Notes: generated by a model not told the origin, from the sequence alone. A stretch of DNA of 64,000 nt from Streptacidiphilus jiangxiensis (GCF_900109465.1 NZ_FOAZ01000001.1:447926-511925), one strand, 5' to 3'. Shown: positions 39,471 through 47,391, counted from the stretch's first letter. Numbers and translations: made by a program.

Positions 39471-40055
39471 TCAGCGCTGCAGGGCTGCCCTGGCCATGTC
39501 GGCCAGCCGCCGCACCGAGACGTCGGTGTCGGCGGGCAGGGCGTCCCACGGGAACCAGCGCAGGTCCAAGGACTCCTCGCTGATCGTGGCCACCGCGTCG
39601 GCGGGTGCCACGACCAGGTACTGGACGTCCAGATGGGTGTTCTCCGGCTGGTCCTTGCCGGCACAGCGCACCGCGTGGCGGTCCAGCTTGACGGGCCCCT
39701 CACCGAAGAGGGTCAGGCCTTCGGCGATACCGGACTCTTCCCGGGCCTCGCGCAGCGCAGCCCCGGCCAGGGTCGTGTCCTCGGGCTCGCAGTGACCGCC
39801 CAACTGCAGCCACAGGCCCACCTTGGGGTGAAGGGTGAGCAGCACCCGACCGGCCTCCGCGTCCACAACCAGGGCGCTGGCGGTGATGTGGGCCGGCCGG
39901 CAGCTGCGCCAGACCCCATCGCCGCGGGCGTCGAGGTGGTCGAGGTAGTCGAGGCGCAGCCGGTCCTGCTCGTCGTCGGGTGCCTGCCAGTCGCGCAGCA
40001 CCCGGACGGCGTCGGTGTGCAGGACCGAGTCGGTCGTCACGGCGGAGGAGATCAC
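39471..40055 (-). CDS. NUDIX hydrolase
   Basis: Predicted 194-residue pyrophosphohydrolase. The Nudix box appears as GGHCEPEDTTLAGAALREAREESG (near residue 85), with metal-binding REAREE intact. ITASALVVDAEAGRVLLTLHPKVGLWLQLGG leads into it, a form common to actinobacterial Nudix proteins with an N-terminal helical extension of 45 residues. Substrate not deducible. The GTG at 40055 overlaps the stop of the zinc-metalloprotease gene (GTGA), so translation is coupled. The C-terminal ESLDLRWFPWDALP is the usual Nudix ending. Confidence 0.88.
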   Translation of the reverse strand: MISSAVTTDSVLHTDAVRVLRDWQAPDDEQDRLRLDYLDHLDARGDGVWRSCRPAHITASALVVDAEAGRVLLTLHPKVGLWLQLGGHCEPEDTTLAGAALREAREESGIAEGLTLFGEGPVKLDRHAVRCAGKDQPENTHLDVQYLVVAPADAVATISEESLDLRWFPWDALPADTDVSVRRLADMARAALQR

Positions 40056-41668
40056 TGGTCGCCACCCGGCTTCCGCTCGTCCCCGTCCTCGGGCTTGCCG
40101 TGCTCCGGCTCGCCGTCCTTGGTCTGCGCAGCGTCCGGGGTGTCCGAAGCCCCGTCGGCGGGGGCGCCGTCACCCTTCTTGTCGCTGCCGGGGGCGCCGG
40201 GGCGTCGCTCGGCGGCCTCGTTGAGCAGCTCGTCCAGCTTGGAGAAGTCGATCCCGCCCTCGGCGAGCTCCGCCAGGTCCGGGGTGCCGGAGCCGTGCAC
40301 GAAGCCGTCCGGGTCGTCCAGATCGGCCGCCGTCGGCAGCATGTCCGGGTGGCCCCAGAGGGCGTCCCGGCCGTCGGTGCCGCGGGCGTCGGCCAGCGAG
40401 GCCCACAGACGCGAGGCGTCGCGCAGCCGACGCGGGCGCAGCTCCAGGCCGACCAGGGTGGCGAAGGTCTGCTCGGCCGGGCCACCGGAGGCCCGACGGC
40501 GCCGCAGCGTCTCCCGCAGGGCGGCGGCGTGCGGCAGGTGCGGGGAGGCGGCGGCGTGAACGACCGCGTCCACCCAGCCCTCGACGAGGGCGAGTGCCGT
40601 CTCCAGACGGGCCAGGGCGGCCTTCTGCTCCGGGGTGTCCTCGGGCTGGAAGAGGCCACCGCTCATGGCCTCCTGGAGCGACTCGGGGTTCATCGGGTCG
40701 ACCTGGCCGACCAGGTCCTCCAGGCGGGCGGTGTCGACCTTGATGCCGCGCGCGTAGGCCTCGACGGCGCCGAAGAGGTGCTGGCGAAGCCACGGCACGT
40801 GGGCGAAGAGACGCTGGTGTGCCGCCTCGCGCAGGGCGAGGTAGAGGCGGACCTCGTCGGCGGGGACGGAGAGCCCCTCGCCGAACAGCTCGATGTTCTG
40901 CGGCAGCAGGGCGGCCTTTCCGGCCGGGCCCAGCGGCAGGCCGACGTCGGTGGAGCCGAGCACCTCGGCCGCCAGGGCGCCGAGAGCCTGGCCGATCTGG
41001 GTGCCGAACATGGCACCGCCCATGCTGCGCATGACGCCGAGCAGCGGGCCGGCCATGGCCTGCATCTCCTCGGGCACCACGCTGCCCATGGCCGCGCCGA
41101 CACGCTCGGCCACCGGGTCCACGAGCTGCTGCCAGGTCGGCAGGGTGGCCTCGATCCACTCGGCGCGGCTCCAGGCGACCGCCCCGGCGGCGCCTGCGGG
41201 CAGCGCCGTGGCGGAGTCCAGCCACAGCTCGGCGAGCCGCATCGCCTCGGAGACGGCGGAGCGCTCCGAGTCGGCGACCGAGCGGTCCTTGGACCCCTCC
41301 TCGCCGGTGCCCTGCACGACGGCCTGGCGCGCGATGTTTTTGGCGAGCTCCCAGTTGACCGGGCCGCCGTCGAAGGAGAGCATCTGGCCGAGCTGCTGGA
41401 AGGCCGCGCCGATGTCGTTGGGGTTCATGCCGCCGAAGATGGCGGCGAAGGGGTTGTCACCGGCGTTGCCGGAGCCGCCCGGGCCACCGGGCAGACCAGG
41501 GAAGCCGGGGAAGCCGAAACCGAACGGGTTGTTGCCCTGGTTCCCGGAGCCGCCCTGGCCACTGCTGCCGCCACTGCCGCCCTGGTCTCCGGAGCCGCCC
41601 TGCTTCCCCTCCTTGCCCTCCTCGGGCTCCTCGGGGGGAAGGCCGAAGCCGAAGGGGATGTCGCTCAC
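40052..41668 (-). CDS. Zinc-dependent metalloprotease-like protein (DUF2342)
   Basis: Predicted 538-residue protein of the DUF2342 family, an actinobacterial group with a zincin-like fold. After a Gly/Ser/Glu-rich N-terminus with GGSG repeats (residues 8-60), the core contains WSRAEWIEATLPTWQQLVDP near 160 and LYLALREAAHQRLFAHVPWL near 280, the family metal-site helix. The C-terminal 60 residues are hydrophilic and low complexity (PEHGKPEDGDERKPGG). Protease activity is a family prediction only. GTG 41668 has GAGGCG upstream. From memory it corresponds to Rv3195 and is near the PDZ-Lon protease gene in other actinobacteria as well. Confidence 0.85.
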   Translation of the reverse strand: MSDIPFGFGLPPEEPEEGKEGKQGGSGDQGGSGGSSGQGGSGNQGNNPFGFGFPGFPGLPGGPGGSGNAGDNPFAAIFGGMNPNDIGAAFQQLGQMLSFDGGPVNWELAKNIARQAVVQGTGEEGSKDRSVADSERSAVSEAMRLAELWLDSATALPAGAAGAVAWSRAEWIEATLPTWQQLVDPVAERVGAAMGSVVPEEMQAMAGPLLGVMRSMGGAMFGTQIGQALGALAAEVLGSTDVGLPLGPAGKAALLPQNIELFGEGLSVPADEVRLYLALREAAHQRLFAHVPWLRQHLFGAVEAYARGIKVDTARLEDLVGQVDPMNPESLQEAMSGGLFQPEDTPEQKAALARLETALALVEGWVDAVVHAAASPHLPHAAALRETLRRRRASGGPAEQTFATLVGLELRPRRLRDASRLWASLADARGTDGRDALWGHPDMLPTAADLDDPDGFVHGSGTPDLAELAEGGIDFSKLDELLNEAAERRPGAPGSDKKGDGAPADGASDTPDAAQTKDGEPEHGKPEDGDERKPGGDQ

Positions 41669-41754
41669 GAGTCGCCTCGATCTGATAGGCCGGCGCCGGA
41701 ACACGGCGGGTGCCGGGTGCACCGCCATGCCCTGGCCTCGGGCAGGATGGACCG

Positions 41755-41773
41755 GTACGTGACACTTACGTAC
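41755..41773. promoter_or_regulatory. Inverted repeat, candidate operator between divergent genes
   Basis: GTACGT (41755-41760), gacactt, ACGTAC (41768-41773). It lies in the 134-bp gap between the DUF2342 and SDR genes. Arm length and spacing suit a dimeric repressor of the TetR or MarR type; regulator unknown. Confidence 0.45.
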
Positions 41774-41802
41774 GCATCAAAACTAACCGTGGAGGATAGC
41801 CG

Positions 41803-42960
41803 GTGAGTTCCCCGCCTTCGGACGTTCGCTCTGGGCTGACCGGTGACCACGTGGAGCCGGCGGGTGACGAGGAGGCCGAGGTGGACCGTCCCGAGTACTC
41901 CGGTCCGCCGCTGGTCGTGGCCGTCACCGGTGCCGCGTCGGGCATGGGCGAGCGTCTGGTCCGGCGTCTCGCCGAAGCCCAGGGTGTGCGCCGGGTGCTC
42001 GCGATCGACGAGCGCCGCGGTGAGGCCAAGGGCGTCCAGTGGCGTGTCCTCGACGTCCGGGACCCGGCGGTGGCGGAGCGGCTGGCCGGTGTGGACGTGG
42101 TGGTCCACCTGGCTCTCGACCTCGGCATGGAGTCGGACCCGAAGGCGCGGTCGGCCTACAACGTGCGGGGCACCCAGACGGTCATCACGGCCGCGGCCGC
42201 GGCCGGGGTGCACCGGGTCGTGCTGTGCACCTCCGCGATGGTCTACGGCGCACTGCCGGACAACGAGGTCCCCCTGGCGGAGGACGCGCCGTTGCGGGCG
42301 ACCGAGGAGGCCACCCTGGTGGGTGACCTGCTGGAGATCGAGCGCCTCGCCCGGCGGGCGCCCCATGTCCACCCCGGGCTCTCCGTGACGGTGCTGCGTC
42401 CGGCCGTGCTCGTGGGGCCGGGCGTGGACACCGTGCTGACCCGGCACTTCGAGGCGCCCCGGCTGCTGGTCGTGGCGGGCTCCCGGCCGTGCTGGCAGTT
42501 CTGCCACGTCGACGACCTGACGACCGCGCTCGAGTACGCGGCGCTGGGCATCGTCGAGGGAGAGGTCACCGTCGGTTGCGACGGTTGGCTGGAGCAGGAG
42601 GAGGTCGAACAGATCACCGGCATCCGCCGGATGGAGCTGCCCGCCTCGCTGGCCCTGGGTACGGCCGCGCGCCTGCACCGGCTCGGGCTGACGCCTGCGC
42701 CGGCGGGCGATCTGGCCTACACGATGTACCCGTGGGTGGTCTCCGGCAGTCGGCTGCACGAGGCGGGCTGGCGCCCCCGGTACAGCAACGAGGACGTGCT
42801 GGCGGAGTTGCTGGCGCAGGTCTCGGGGAACCACGCGGTGGCCGGCCGACGCCTGAGCGGCAAGGACGCCGCGACCAGCCTCGGTGCGGCGGGTGCGACG
42901 GTGGCCCTGGTCGGTACGGCGGCGCTGGTGCGCAGGGCGCGCAAGCGCCGGCGCCTCTGA
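41803..42960 (+). CDS. Atypical SDR family NAD(P)-binding protein
   Basis: Predicted 385-residue epimerase-like protein. Residues 1-35 are acidic and disordered. VVAVTGAASGMGERLVRRL is the Rossmann motif, VVHLALDLGMESDP near 105 and VVLCTSAMVYGALPDNE near 140 match extended SDRs. However, the stretch where YxxxK should occur (ATEEATLVGDLLEIERLARR) has no tyrosine, so the canonical catalytic pair is missing. A C-terminal hydrophobic stretch (ATSLGAAGATVALVGTAALV) followed by RRARKRRRL suggests membrane association. GGAGG lies at good distance before GTG 41803. It might bind a cofactor without redox chemistry. Confidence 0.78.
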   Translation: MSSPPSDVRSGLTGDHVEPAGDEEAEVDRPEYSGPPLVVAVTGAASGMGERLVRRLAEAQGVRRVLAIDERRGEAKGVQWRVLDVRDPAVAERLAGVDVVVHLALDLGMESDPKARSAYNVRGTQTVITAAAAAGVHRVVLCTSAMVYGALPDNEVPLAEDAPLRATEEATLVGDLLEIERLARRAPHVHPGLSVTVLRPAVLVGPGVDTVLTRHFEAPRLLVVAGSRPCWQFCHVDDLTTALEYAALGIVEGEVTVGCDGWLEQEEVEQITGIRRMELPASLALGTAARLHRLGLTPAPAGDLAYTMYPWVVSGSRLHEAGWRPRYSNEDVLAELLAQVSGNHAVAGRRLSGKDAATSLGAAGATVALVGTAALVRRARKRRRL

Positions 42961-43139
42961 TCGGTGCGCAGCAGTCCAGTGCCCGCAGCGTTGCGCGGTA
43001 CGGACCGGCTGCGGAGCCGTCCACGGCGCGCAGCGGTTCGGTGCCCGTAGCGGCACAGGGTACAGGCAGTATGGAAATCGGATGTCACGATGCGGAATCG
43101 GCTCTTGAGTCACGTGCCCGATCCGTCATCATGGATGCC

Positions 43140-43583
43140 ATGAGCTCCATCACGACGGCCGACGACCCGATCCGCCTGCTCGCGCTCCGCGACACCGCGC
43201 TGTCGCTCGAGGAGGTCTACGCCGCGGTCCAGCACGACGCCGCCGGCGGGACCGACGTCTTCATCGGGACCGTACGCGATCACGACGGAGGCAAGGGCGT
43301 CACCGCTCTGGAGTACAGCGCGCACCCGACGGCGGAGGCGGAACTGCGCCGTGTGGCCGAGAAGGTCTGCGCGGACTACCCCGTCCTCGCGCTGGCGGCC
43401 GTGCACCGGGTCGGACTGTTGGAGATCAACGACGTCGCCGTGATCGTGGCGGTGTCCTGCGCCCACCGTGGGGAGGCCTTCGAGGCCTGCCGCCGTCTGA
43501 TCGACACCCTCAAGCACGAGGTTCCGGTGTGGAAGCACCAGCGCTTCGCCGACGGCACCGACGAGTGGGTCGCCGCCTGCTGA
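43140..43583 (+). CDS. moaE: Molybdopterin synthase catalytic subunit MoaE
   Basis: Large subunit of molybdopterin synthase, 147 residues. It transfers sulfur from thiocarboxylated MoaD to precursor Z. Family segments: GGTDVFIGTVRDHDGGKGV near residue 33, LEYSAHPTAEAELRRVAE, VHRVGLLEINDVAVIVAVS and the C-terminal LKHEVPVWKHQRFADGTDEW with the catalytic lysines. ATG 43140 is seven bases after a CATCAT element, so it may be leaderless; ATG 43131 is also in frame. MoaD and the other Mo-cofactor genes are not in this window; MoeZ, which charges MoaD-like carriers, is encoded at 10.2 kb. Confidence 0.93.
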   Translation: MSSITTADDPIRLLALRDTALSLEEVYAAVQHDAAGGTDVFIGTVRDHDGGKGVTALEYSAHPTAEAELRRVAEKVCADYPVLALAAVHRVGLLEINDVAVIVAVSCAHRGEAFEACRRLIDTLKHEVPVWKHQRFADGTDEWVAAC

Positions 43584-43645
43584 CGCTCCCAGTGGTGCGG
43601 CGCGGAACTGATGCGTGACCGGCACGCCCCGGTGATCGTTGTCCG

Positions 43646-43668
43646 TATCAGCGACTAGTCTGCTGATA
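43646..43668. promoter_or_regulatory. Inverted repeat upstream of small membrane protein and PDZ protease genes
   Basis: TATCAGC (43646-43652) and GCTGATA (43662-43668) flank the palindrome GACTAGTC (43653-43660). It ends 23 bases before the ATG at 43692 and probably overlaps its promoter; candidate operator. Confidence 0.45.
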
Positions 43669-43691
43669 TCACGATGAGCTGGGAGAACGAG

Positions 43692-43859
43692 ATGACTGTG
43701 CTCGCCTGGTGGATCATTCCGGTGGCGGGCGGTGTGCTCGCCGCGCTCTGGGTGGCCTTTTCCTCCCGAACCCGTTCCACCGGCGACCGGGACTCGGTGC
43801 AGGGATACGAGCGGTTCCGTGCCGCGATGGAGCGCAAGCCCGAGCGCCCGGAAGCGTAG
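43692..43859 (+). CDS. Small single-span membrane protein
   Basis: Predicted 55-residue protein: MTVLAWWIIPVAGGVLAALWVAF is one membrane helix, followed by a hydrophilic tail (SSRTRSTGDRDSVQGYERFRAAMERK). GGGAG precedes ATG 43692 at seven bases, so this start is preferred over ATG 43674. It lies 42 bp before the PDZ-Lon protease gene and may be its operon partner. No known domain; the C-terminal ERFRAAM-type segment recurs in similar small streptomycete membrane proteins from memory. Confidence 0.7.
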   Translation: MTVLAWWIIPVAGGVLAALWVAFSSRTRSTGDRDSVQGYERFRAAMERKPERPEA

Positions 43860-43889
43860 TCCGCCGGGCGGGACTGCGAGCGCGTCCCG

Positions 43890-43901
43890 TACTGTCGTGC
43901 C
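43890..43901 (+). promoter_or_regulatory. -10 box of predicted leaderless promoter
   Basis: TACTGT (43890-43895) ends six bases before the ATG of the PDZ-Lon protease gene; no Shine-Dalgarno in between. Confidence 0.45.
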
Positions 43902-44993
43902 ATGCCACGCCGCTCCGCGACGATGCTCGCTGCCACCCTGATGCTGATAGCGCTGTTCTGCGCCGCCCTCGTGGTGCCCGCGCCCTATGCCGAGATGAGC
44001 CCCGGGCCGACCTACAACACGCTGGGCGACCAGAACGGCAAGCCCGTGATCGTGATCACCGGGCACCACACCTACCCGACCACCGGGAACCTCAACATGA
44101 CCACGGTCGAGGTCAGCAGCGCGGACTACCGGCCGAACCTGGTGTCCGCGTTGATCGGTTGGATCAACAGCGACATGGCGATCGTGCCCCACAGCACGCT
44201 CTACCCGGACAACCAGACGGAGCAGCAGGCACAGCAGCAGAACGCCGAGGAGTTCTCCGCCTCGCAGGACAGCGCGAAGGCGGCCGCGCTCAGCACCCTC
44301 GGCTTCCCCGTGAAGGCCGAGGTGATCGTCGCTGCCGTCGTCGAGAACAGTCCCTCGGTCGGCAAGCTGCACGCGGGTGACGTGATCGTCGCCGTGGACG
44401 GCACGCCCGTGACCGACCCGCAGCAGGTCTCCACCCTGGTCACCAAGCACCAGCCCGGCCAGGACGTGGTCTTCACGGTGGTGCCCAAGGACAAGACCAC
44501 GGACATCACCCGGACGCCGGCGCAGCAGGCCGCCGTCGAGCAGAAGGTCACCATCACCACGGCGAAGAACCCGGACACCGGAAAGGCCATGGTCGGCATC
44601 CAGCCGGACGTCGAGCACACCTTCCCGTTCGACGTGCAGATCAACCTGGGTGACGTCGGCGGGCCCAGCGCGGGTCTGATGTTCTCGCTCGGCATCGTGG
44701 ACAAGCTCAACGGCACCAACCTGACGGGCGGGAAGTTCATCGCCGGCACCGGGACGATCGACGCCGACGGGAACGTCGGGCCGATCGGCGGCATCACCAT
44801 GAAGCTGATCGCCGCGCGCAACGCCGGGGCGCAGTACTTCTTCACCCCCGCCGACAACTGCGCCGAGGCCGCCTCCGCCACGCCCTCCGGGCTGACGCTG
44901 GTGAAGGAGACGAGCCTGAAGGGGGCGCTCGACGCACTGAGCGACATCCGGTCGGGCAACACGGCCGCGCTGCCGTCCTGCAGCACGAAGTAG
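43902..44993 (+). CDS. Membrane-anchored PDZ and Lon-type (S16) serine protease
   Basis: Predicted 363-residue protease of the YlbL/PDZ-S16 family. One N-terminal membrane helix (MLAATLMLIALFCAALVVPAP) leaves the rest outside the cell. A PDZ domain lies at about 140-215 (LHAGDVIVAVDGTPVTDP). The Lon proteolytic domain follows: VGGPSAGLMFSLGIVDKL with the catalytic Ser near 262 and GGITMKLIAARNAGAQYFFTP with the catalytic Lys near 305. It probably degrades or processes extracytoplasmic proteins. From memory Rv3194c is the mycobacterial relative and keeps the neighbourhood with DUF2342 and UPF0182 genes. Confidence 0.93.
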   Translation: MPRRSATMLAATLMLIALFCAALVVPAPYAEMSPGPTYNTLGDQNGKPVIVITGHHTYPTTGNLNMTTVEVSSADYRPNLVSALIGWINSDMAIVPHSTLYPDNQTEQQAQQQNAEEFSASQDSAKAAALSTLGFPVKAEVIVAAVVENSPSVGKLHAGDVIVAVDGTPVTDPQQVSTLVTKHQPGQDVVFTVVPKDKTTDITRTPAQQAAVEQKVTITTAKNPDTGKAMVGIQPDVEHTFPFDVQINLGDVGGPSAGLMFSLGIVDKLNGTNLTGGKFIAGTGTIDADGNVGPIGGITMKLIAARNAGAQYFFTPADNCAEAASATPSGLTLVKETSLKGALDALSDIRSGNTAALPSCSTK

Positions 44994-45040
44994 GTCGGGC
45001 CAGGGGTCGGCCCCACGGGGTCGGCCCGCTCGGCTCGGCC

Positions 45041-45071
45041 GACCGCTCGGCCCGACCGCTCGGACCGACCG
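45041..45071. repeat. 13-bp direct repeat in convergent intergenic space
   Basis: gaccgctcggccc (45041-45053) and gaccgctcggacc (45054-45066) followed by gaccg. With flanking ggtcggcc pieces the region can fold into GC-rich stems between the convergent PDZ protease and PPA1309 genes and may serve as terminator. Confidence 0.5.
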
Positions 45072-45147
45072 GGGCCGGTCGGACTGTGCCGGGTCGCGAC
45101 AGGCCGCGTCGGCCCGGCGCGCCCGGGTGACCGAACCGGAGAGACCG

Positions 45148-45687
45148 TCAGCTGAAGGTGGTCAGCAGCGCGTCGGCGAGGCCGGGGACCAGGTCGGGGC
45201 CGGTGAGGACCTCACGTGAGGAGTCCTTCTCGCGCAGGCGCAGGGCCGTCTCGCGGCTGCCGTCGCGCAGCACCGCCACCGTCATCCGGACCTCCTGGCG
45301 GTTCGGGTGCTTGGCCACGAAGGCGGCCAGCTCGCGCTCGCCCTTGCCCTTCGGCAGGTCCGACTCGGCCGAGGGCGGCAGGATCAGGCGCTCCACGACC
45401 AGGGCGCAGCCGGCGACGGCGTCCGGCCAGGCGATGGTGCCGAGGAACTCGTCGAGCTGGGCGCCGCGCGGCAGCTCCTCCTGCTCGATCGGGGTGAGCT
45501 CGCCCGCGGCGCCCGGCTCGAGGCCCAGCTGGCGCGCAAGCGCCGGCTCGTTGGCCAACAGGGCGCCCGTGTCCACCAGGGCGAAGAGGCGGGCGGGCTG
45601 GTCCCAGCCGAGGCCGGCGATGTACTCGTCGATCTCGAGTGCGGCGCGGGTCAGCGGACGGGCGGCAGGGGGCGTGGCGTCGGACAT
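45148..45687 (-). CDS. PPA1309 family protein
   Basis: Actinobacteria-specific protein of 179 residues, predicted soluble and of unknown function. Segments typical for the family are RAALEIDEYIAGLGWDQPARLFALVDT, QEELPRGAQLDEFLGTIAWP, AGCALVVERLILPP and DGSRETALRLREKDSS. The ATG at 45687 has AGGA close upstream and a GAGGAT element at leaderless distance, so either mode of initiation is possible. It is convergent with the PDZ protease gene and divergent from the UPF0182-like gene, the conserved context of this family. Confidence 0.85.
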   Translation of the reverse strand: MSDATPPAARPLTRAALEIDEYIAGLGWDQPARLFALVDTGALLANEPALARQLGLEPGAAGELTPIEQEELPRGAQLDEFLGTIAWPDAVAGCALVVERLILPPSAESDLPKGKGERELAAFVAKHPNRQEVRMTVAVLRDGSRETALRLREKDSSREVLTGPDLVPGLADALLTTFS

Positions 45688-45841
45688 GGTTCCTATCCTC
45701 ACATGTCGCCGGGAACTCAAATAATCGTCGTCGGAGTTGGACTAAACGGCCCCTCGGCCCCGGTCGGGGTCGGGCCGACCAGCGCCGCCCTGCTCTGCCG
45801 ACCGCAGACGACGAGCCCGAGGACCCGCCTTGGTTTTCCAG

Positions 45842-46693
45842 ATGCCGACGCCCGGCCCGACGCGGCGCCGTCCGCGCGTGCTGCCGTTGGCATCGGCGAT
45901 CTCGGCCGGCCTGGTGCTGGGCGCGCTGACGGTGCTGGTCGCGCCGACATGGGCGGAGCTGACGCTCTTCGCGGTGTTCGGCTCGGTGATGGCGCTGCTG
46001 GTCGGTGGCAACTGCTGGCTCGCGCACCGGCTGCGTCAGCCGCTCAGTGTCATGTCGCCCGAACAGGTGAGTCTGGATCCGTGCCGTCAGCTGGTCGCGG
46101 GGCGCAAGCCACTGCTGCTGGCGACCGTGGCGGGCGTGCCCGGGGTGCTGGCCGGGGTGGCTGCGGCGACCCATGCGGACCTGTGGCAGGAGACGGTGCA
46201 CGGGGCGCGGTGGGGTGTGCGCGATCCGATCCTGCACCGGCCCTCCGGCTTCTACCTGACGACCGTCCCCTGGTACCGGTTCCTGGTCGACTTCGGCTTC
46301 GCTGCGCTGGTGGCCTCGCTGGCGGCGGCCGGGGCGGTGCACTACCTCTATGGCGGTCTGCAGCTGCAGGACCGGCGAAGACGCAGCACAGCCGCCGCGC
46401 GGGCGCAGCTCTCGGTGCTGTGCGCGGCGCTGCTGGCGCTCAAGGCGGCGGCGTACTGGCTGGACCGGTTCGAGATCGTCGGCCGCGCCGAGGAGTTGGG
46501 CCCGCGCGAGCTGAGCGCGTGGCTCCAGGCGAAGTCGCTGATGTGCTGGGTCGCGCTGATCTGCGCGGTGCTCTTCCTGACCGTTCCGCTGCGTCACCGC
46601 TGGCTGCCGGCCCTGACCGGCCTGGTGCTGCTGCTGCTCTGCTCGGGCCTGGTCGGCGAGGTCTACCCGGTGCTGGTGGCGTATCTCGGTTGA
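45842..46693 (+). CDS. Shortened UPF0182-like membrane protein (N-terminal domain only)
   Basis: Predicted 283-residue membrane protein with about seven helices. It lines up with the N-terminal membrane part of UPF0182 proteins: ANCWLAHRLRQPL-type segment near 65, ARWGVRDPILHRPSGFYLTTVPWYRF near 130, AVHYLYGGLQLQ near 170, LKAAAYWLDRFE near 205 and GLVGEVYPVLVAYLG at the end. UPF0182 members are usually about 900-1000 residues; here the frame stops right after the GGVYP-like motif and the large extracytoplasmic domain is missing. The frame is intact and GC-rich in third positions, so the short form seems to be kept rather than decaying. The initiator tRNA genes follow 40 bp later. Confidence 0.7.
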   Translation: MPTPGPTRRRPRVLPLASAISAGLVLGALTVLVAPTWAELTLFAVFGSVMALLVGGNCWLAHRLRQPLSVMSPEQVSLDPCRQLVAGRKPLLLATVAGVPGVLAGVAAATHADLWQETVHGARWGVRDPILHRPSGFYLTTVPWYRFLVDFGFAALVASLAAAGAVHYLYGGLQLQDRRRRSTAAARAQLSVLCAALLALKAAAYWLDRFEIVGRAEELGPRELSAWLQAKSLMCWVALICAVLFLTVPLRHRWLPALTGLVLLLLCSGLVGEVYPVLVAYLG

Positions 46694-46733
46694 TGGCCTG
46701 GTTCGCCTCCGTGCTATGGTTGGGACACAACGA

Positions 46734-46807
46734 CGCGGGGTGGAGCAGCTCGGTAGCTCGCTGGGCTCATAACCCAGAGGTCGCAGGTTCAAATCCTGTC
46801 CCCGCTA
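46734..46807 (+). tRNA. Initiator tRNA-fMet (CAU), copy 1
   Basis: Cloverleaf: acceptor CGCGGGG with CCCCGCT, D arm with GAGC...GCTC, anticodon stem CTGGG/CCCAG around CTCATAA (anticodon CAT), T arm GCAGG-TTCAAAT-CCTGT, discriminator A. The unpaired 1:72 position (C with T) and three stacked G-C pairs in the anticodon stem mark it as initiator. CCA is not encoded. A TATGGT -10 box lies just upstream and a hairpin terminator follows. Confidence 0.96.
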
Positions 46808-46812
46808 CTGAA

Positions 46813-46848
46813 ACGAAGGGCCCGGTGCAGACGCACCGGGCCCTTCGT
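46813..46848 (+). terminator. Terminator after initiator tRNA copy 1
   Basis: ACGAAGGGCCCGGTGC (46813-46828), loop AGAC, then the exact reverse complement (46833-46848): perfect 16-bp stem six bases after the tRNA. Confidence 0.85.
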
Positions 46849-46951
46849 CTGTCGTATGCGTGCGTGCGTCGTCCGTCGTGCGTGCGTCGGGGCCCCGGTT
46901 ATATCGATTTGCTCTGATCGGTGGAGACGTCGTAGACTGAGGACACAACGA

Positions 46952-47025
46952 CGCGGGGTGGAGCAGCTCGGTAGCTCGCTGGGCTCATAACCCAGAGGTC
47001 GCAGGTTCAAATCCTGTCCCCGCTA
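46952..47025 (+). tRNA. Initiator tRNA-fMet (CAU), copy 2
   Basis: Identical in all 74 bases to copy 1 at 46734, and the identity continues for about eleven bases upstream (ggacacaacga) and six bases downstream (ctgaa). It has its own TAGACT -10 box at 46933-46938 and its own terminator. A tandem duplication that includes the leader is the simplest explanation; each copy is a separate transcription unit. Confidence 0.96.
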
Positions 47026-47030
47026 CTGAA

Positions 47031-47062
47031 GACAGGCCCGGTGCACAAGCACCGGGCCTGTC
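47031..47062 (+). terminator. Terminator after initiator tRNA copy 2
   Basis: GACAGGCCCGGTGC (47031-47044), loop ACAA, GCACCGGGCCTGTC (47049-47062): perfect 14-bp stem. Confidence 0.85.
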
Positions 47063-47391
47063 GCATTGTCTGGGAACGATCCGCCAGGGGTGGTCTGTCC
47101 GCGGTCGACGCCGCGCCGACGGCCGGGGGTCCTCTGCCGAATGGGTACGGAATCTGACGGACGGTCTTATGACGTTTCGGCAGGGGAAGATGGGGCTTGC
47201 GGGAGGTCAGCGGCAAGCACTCGCACAGGTGTTGCACGGTAGATGTGTCGCGATATCGACAAAGCGCTGAAGTACCCTCACAAGCTGCGGTATACCAGGT
47301 GTACGCGGGTTGCGGATGGTGCGACGATGAGCTCGACGGGGGAGATTGCGTACCAGGGGCACCCGCAGCCCCGGCGGACGCGGGAGTCGAC
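47063..47391. other. Upstream region of Sel1-repeat gene
   Basis: About 330 bp between tRNA terminator and the chosen start. The frame of the next gene is open further upstream (to 47197), including a GTG at 47299, but the encoded stretch is Cys-rich and unlike the conserved N-terminus. gcggtataccaggtgtacgc near 47286 is partly symmetrical and may contain a promoter. No RNA gene seen. Confidence 0.4.

Noticed and set aside
45711-45739. GGGAAC-N19-GTTG upstream of the UPF0182-like gene as a SigR promoter
   Set aside because: The -35 has C instead of T and the spacer is 19; too far from the consensus to call, though a related ECF sigma factor could use it.
46734-47025. Integrative-element attachment site at the tandem tRNA genes
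   Set aside because: Both copies are complete and there is no integrase, excisionase or third partial copy in the window.
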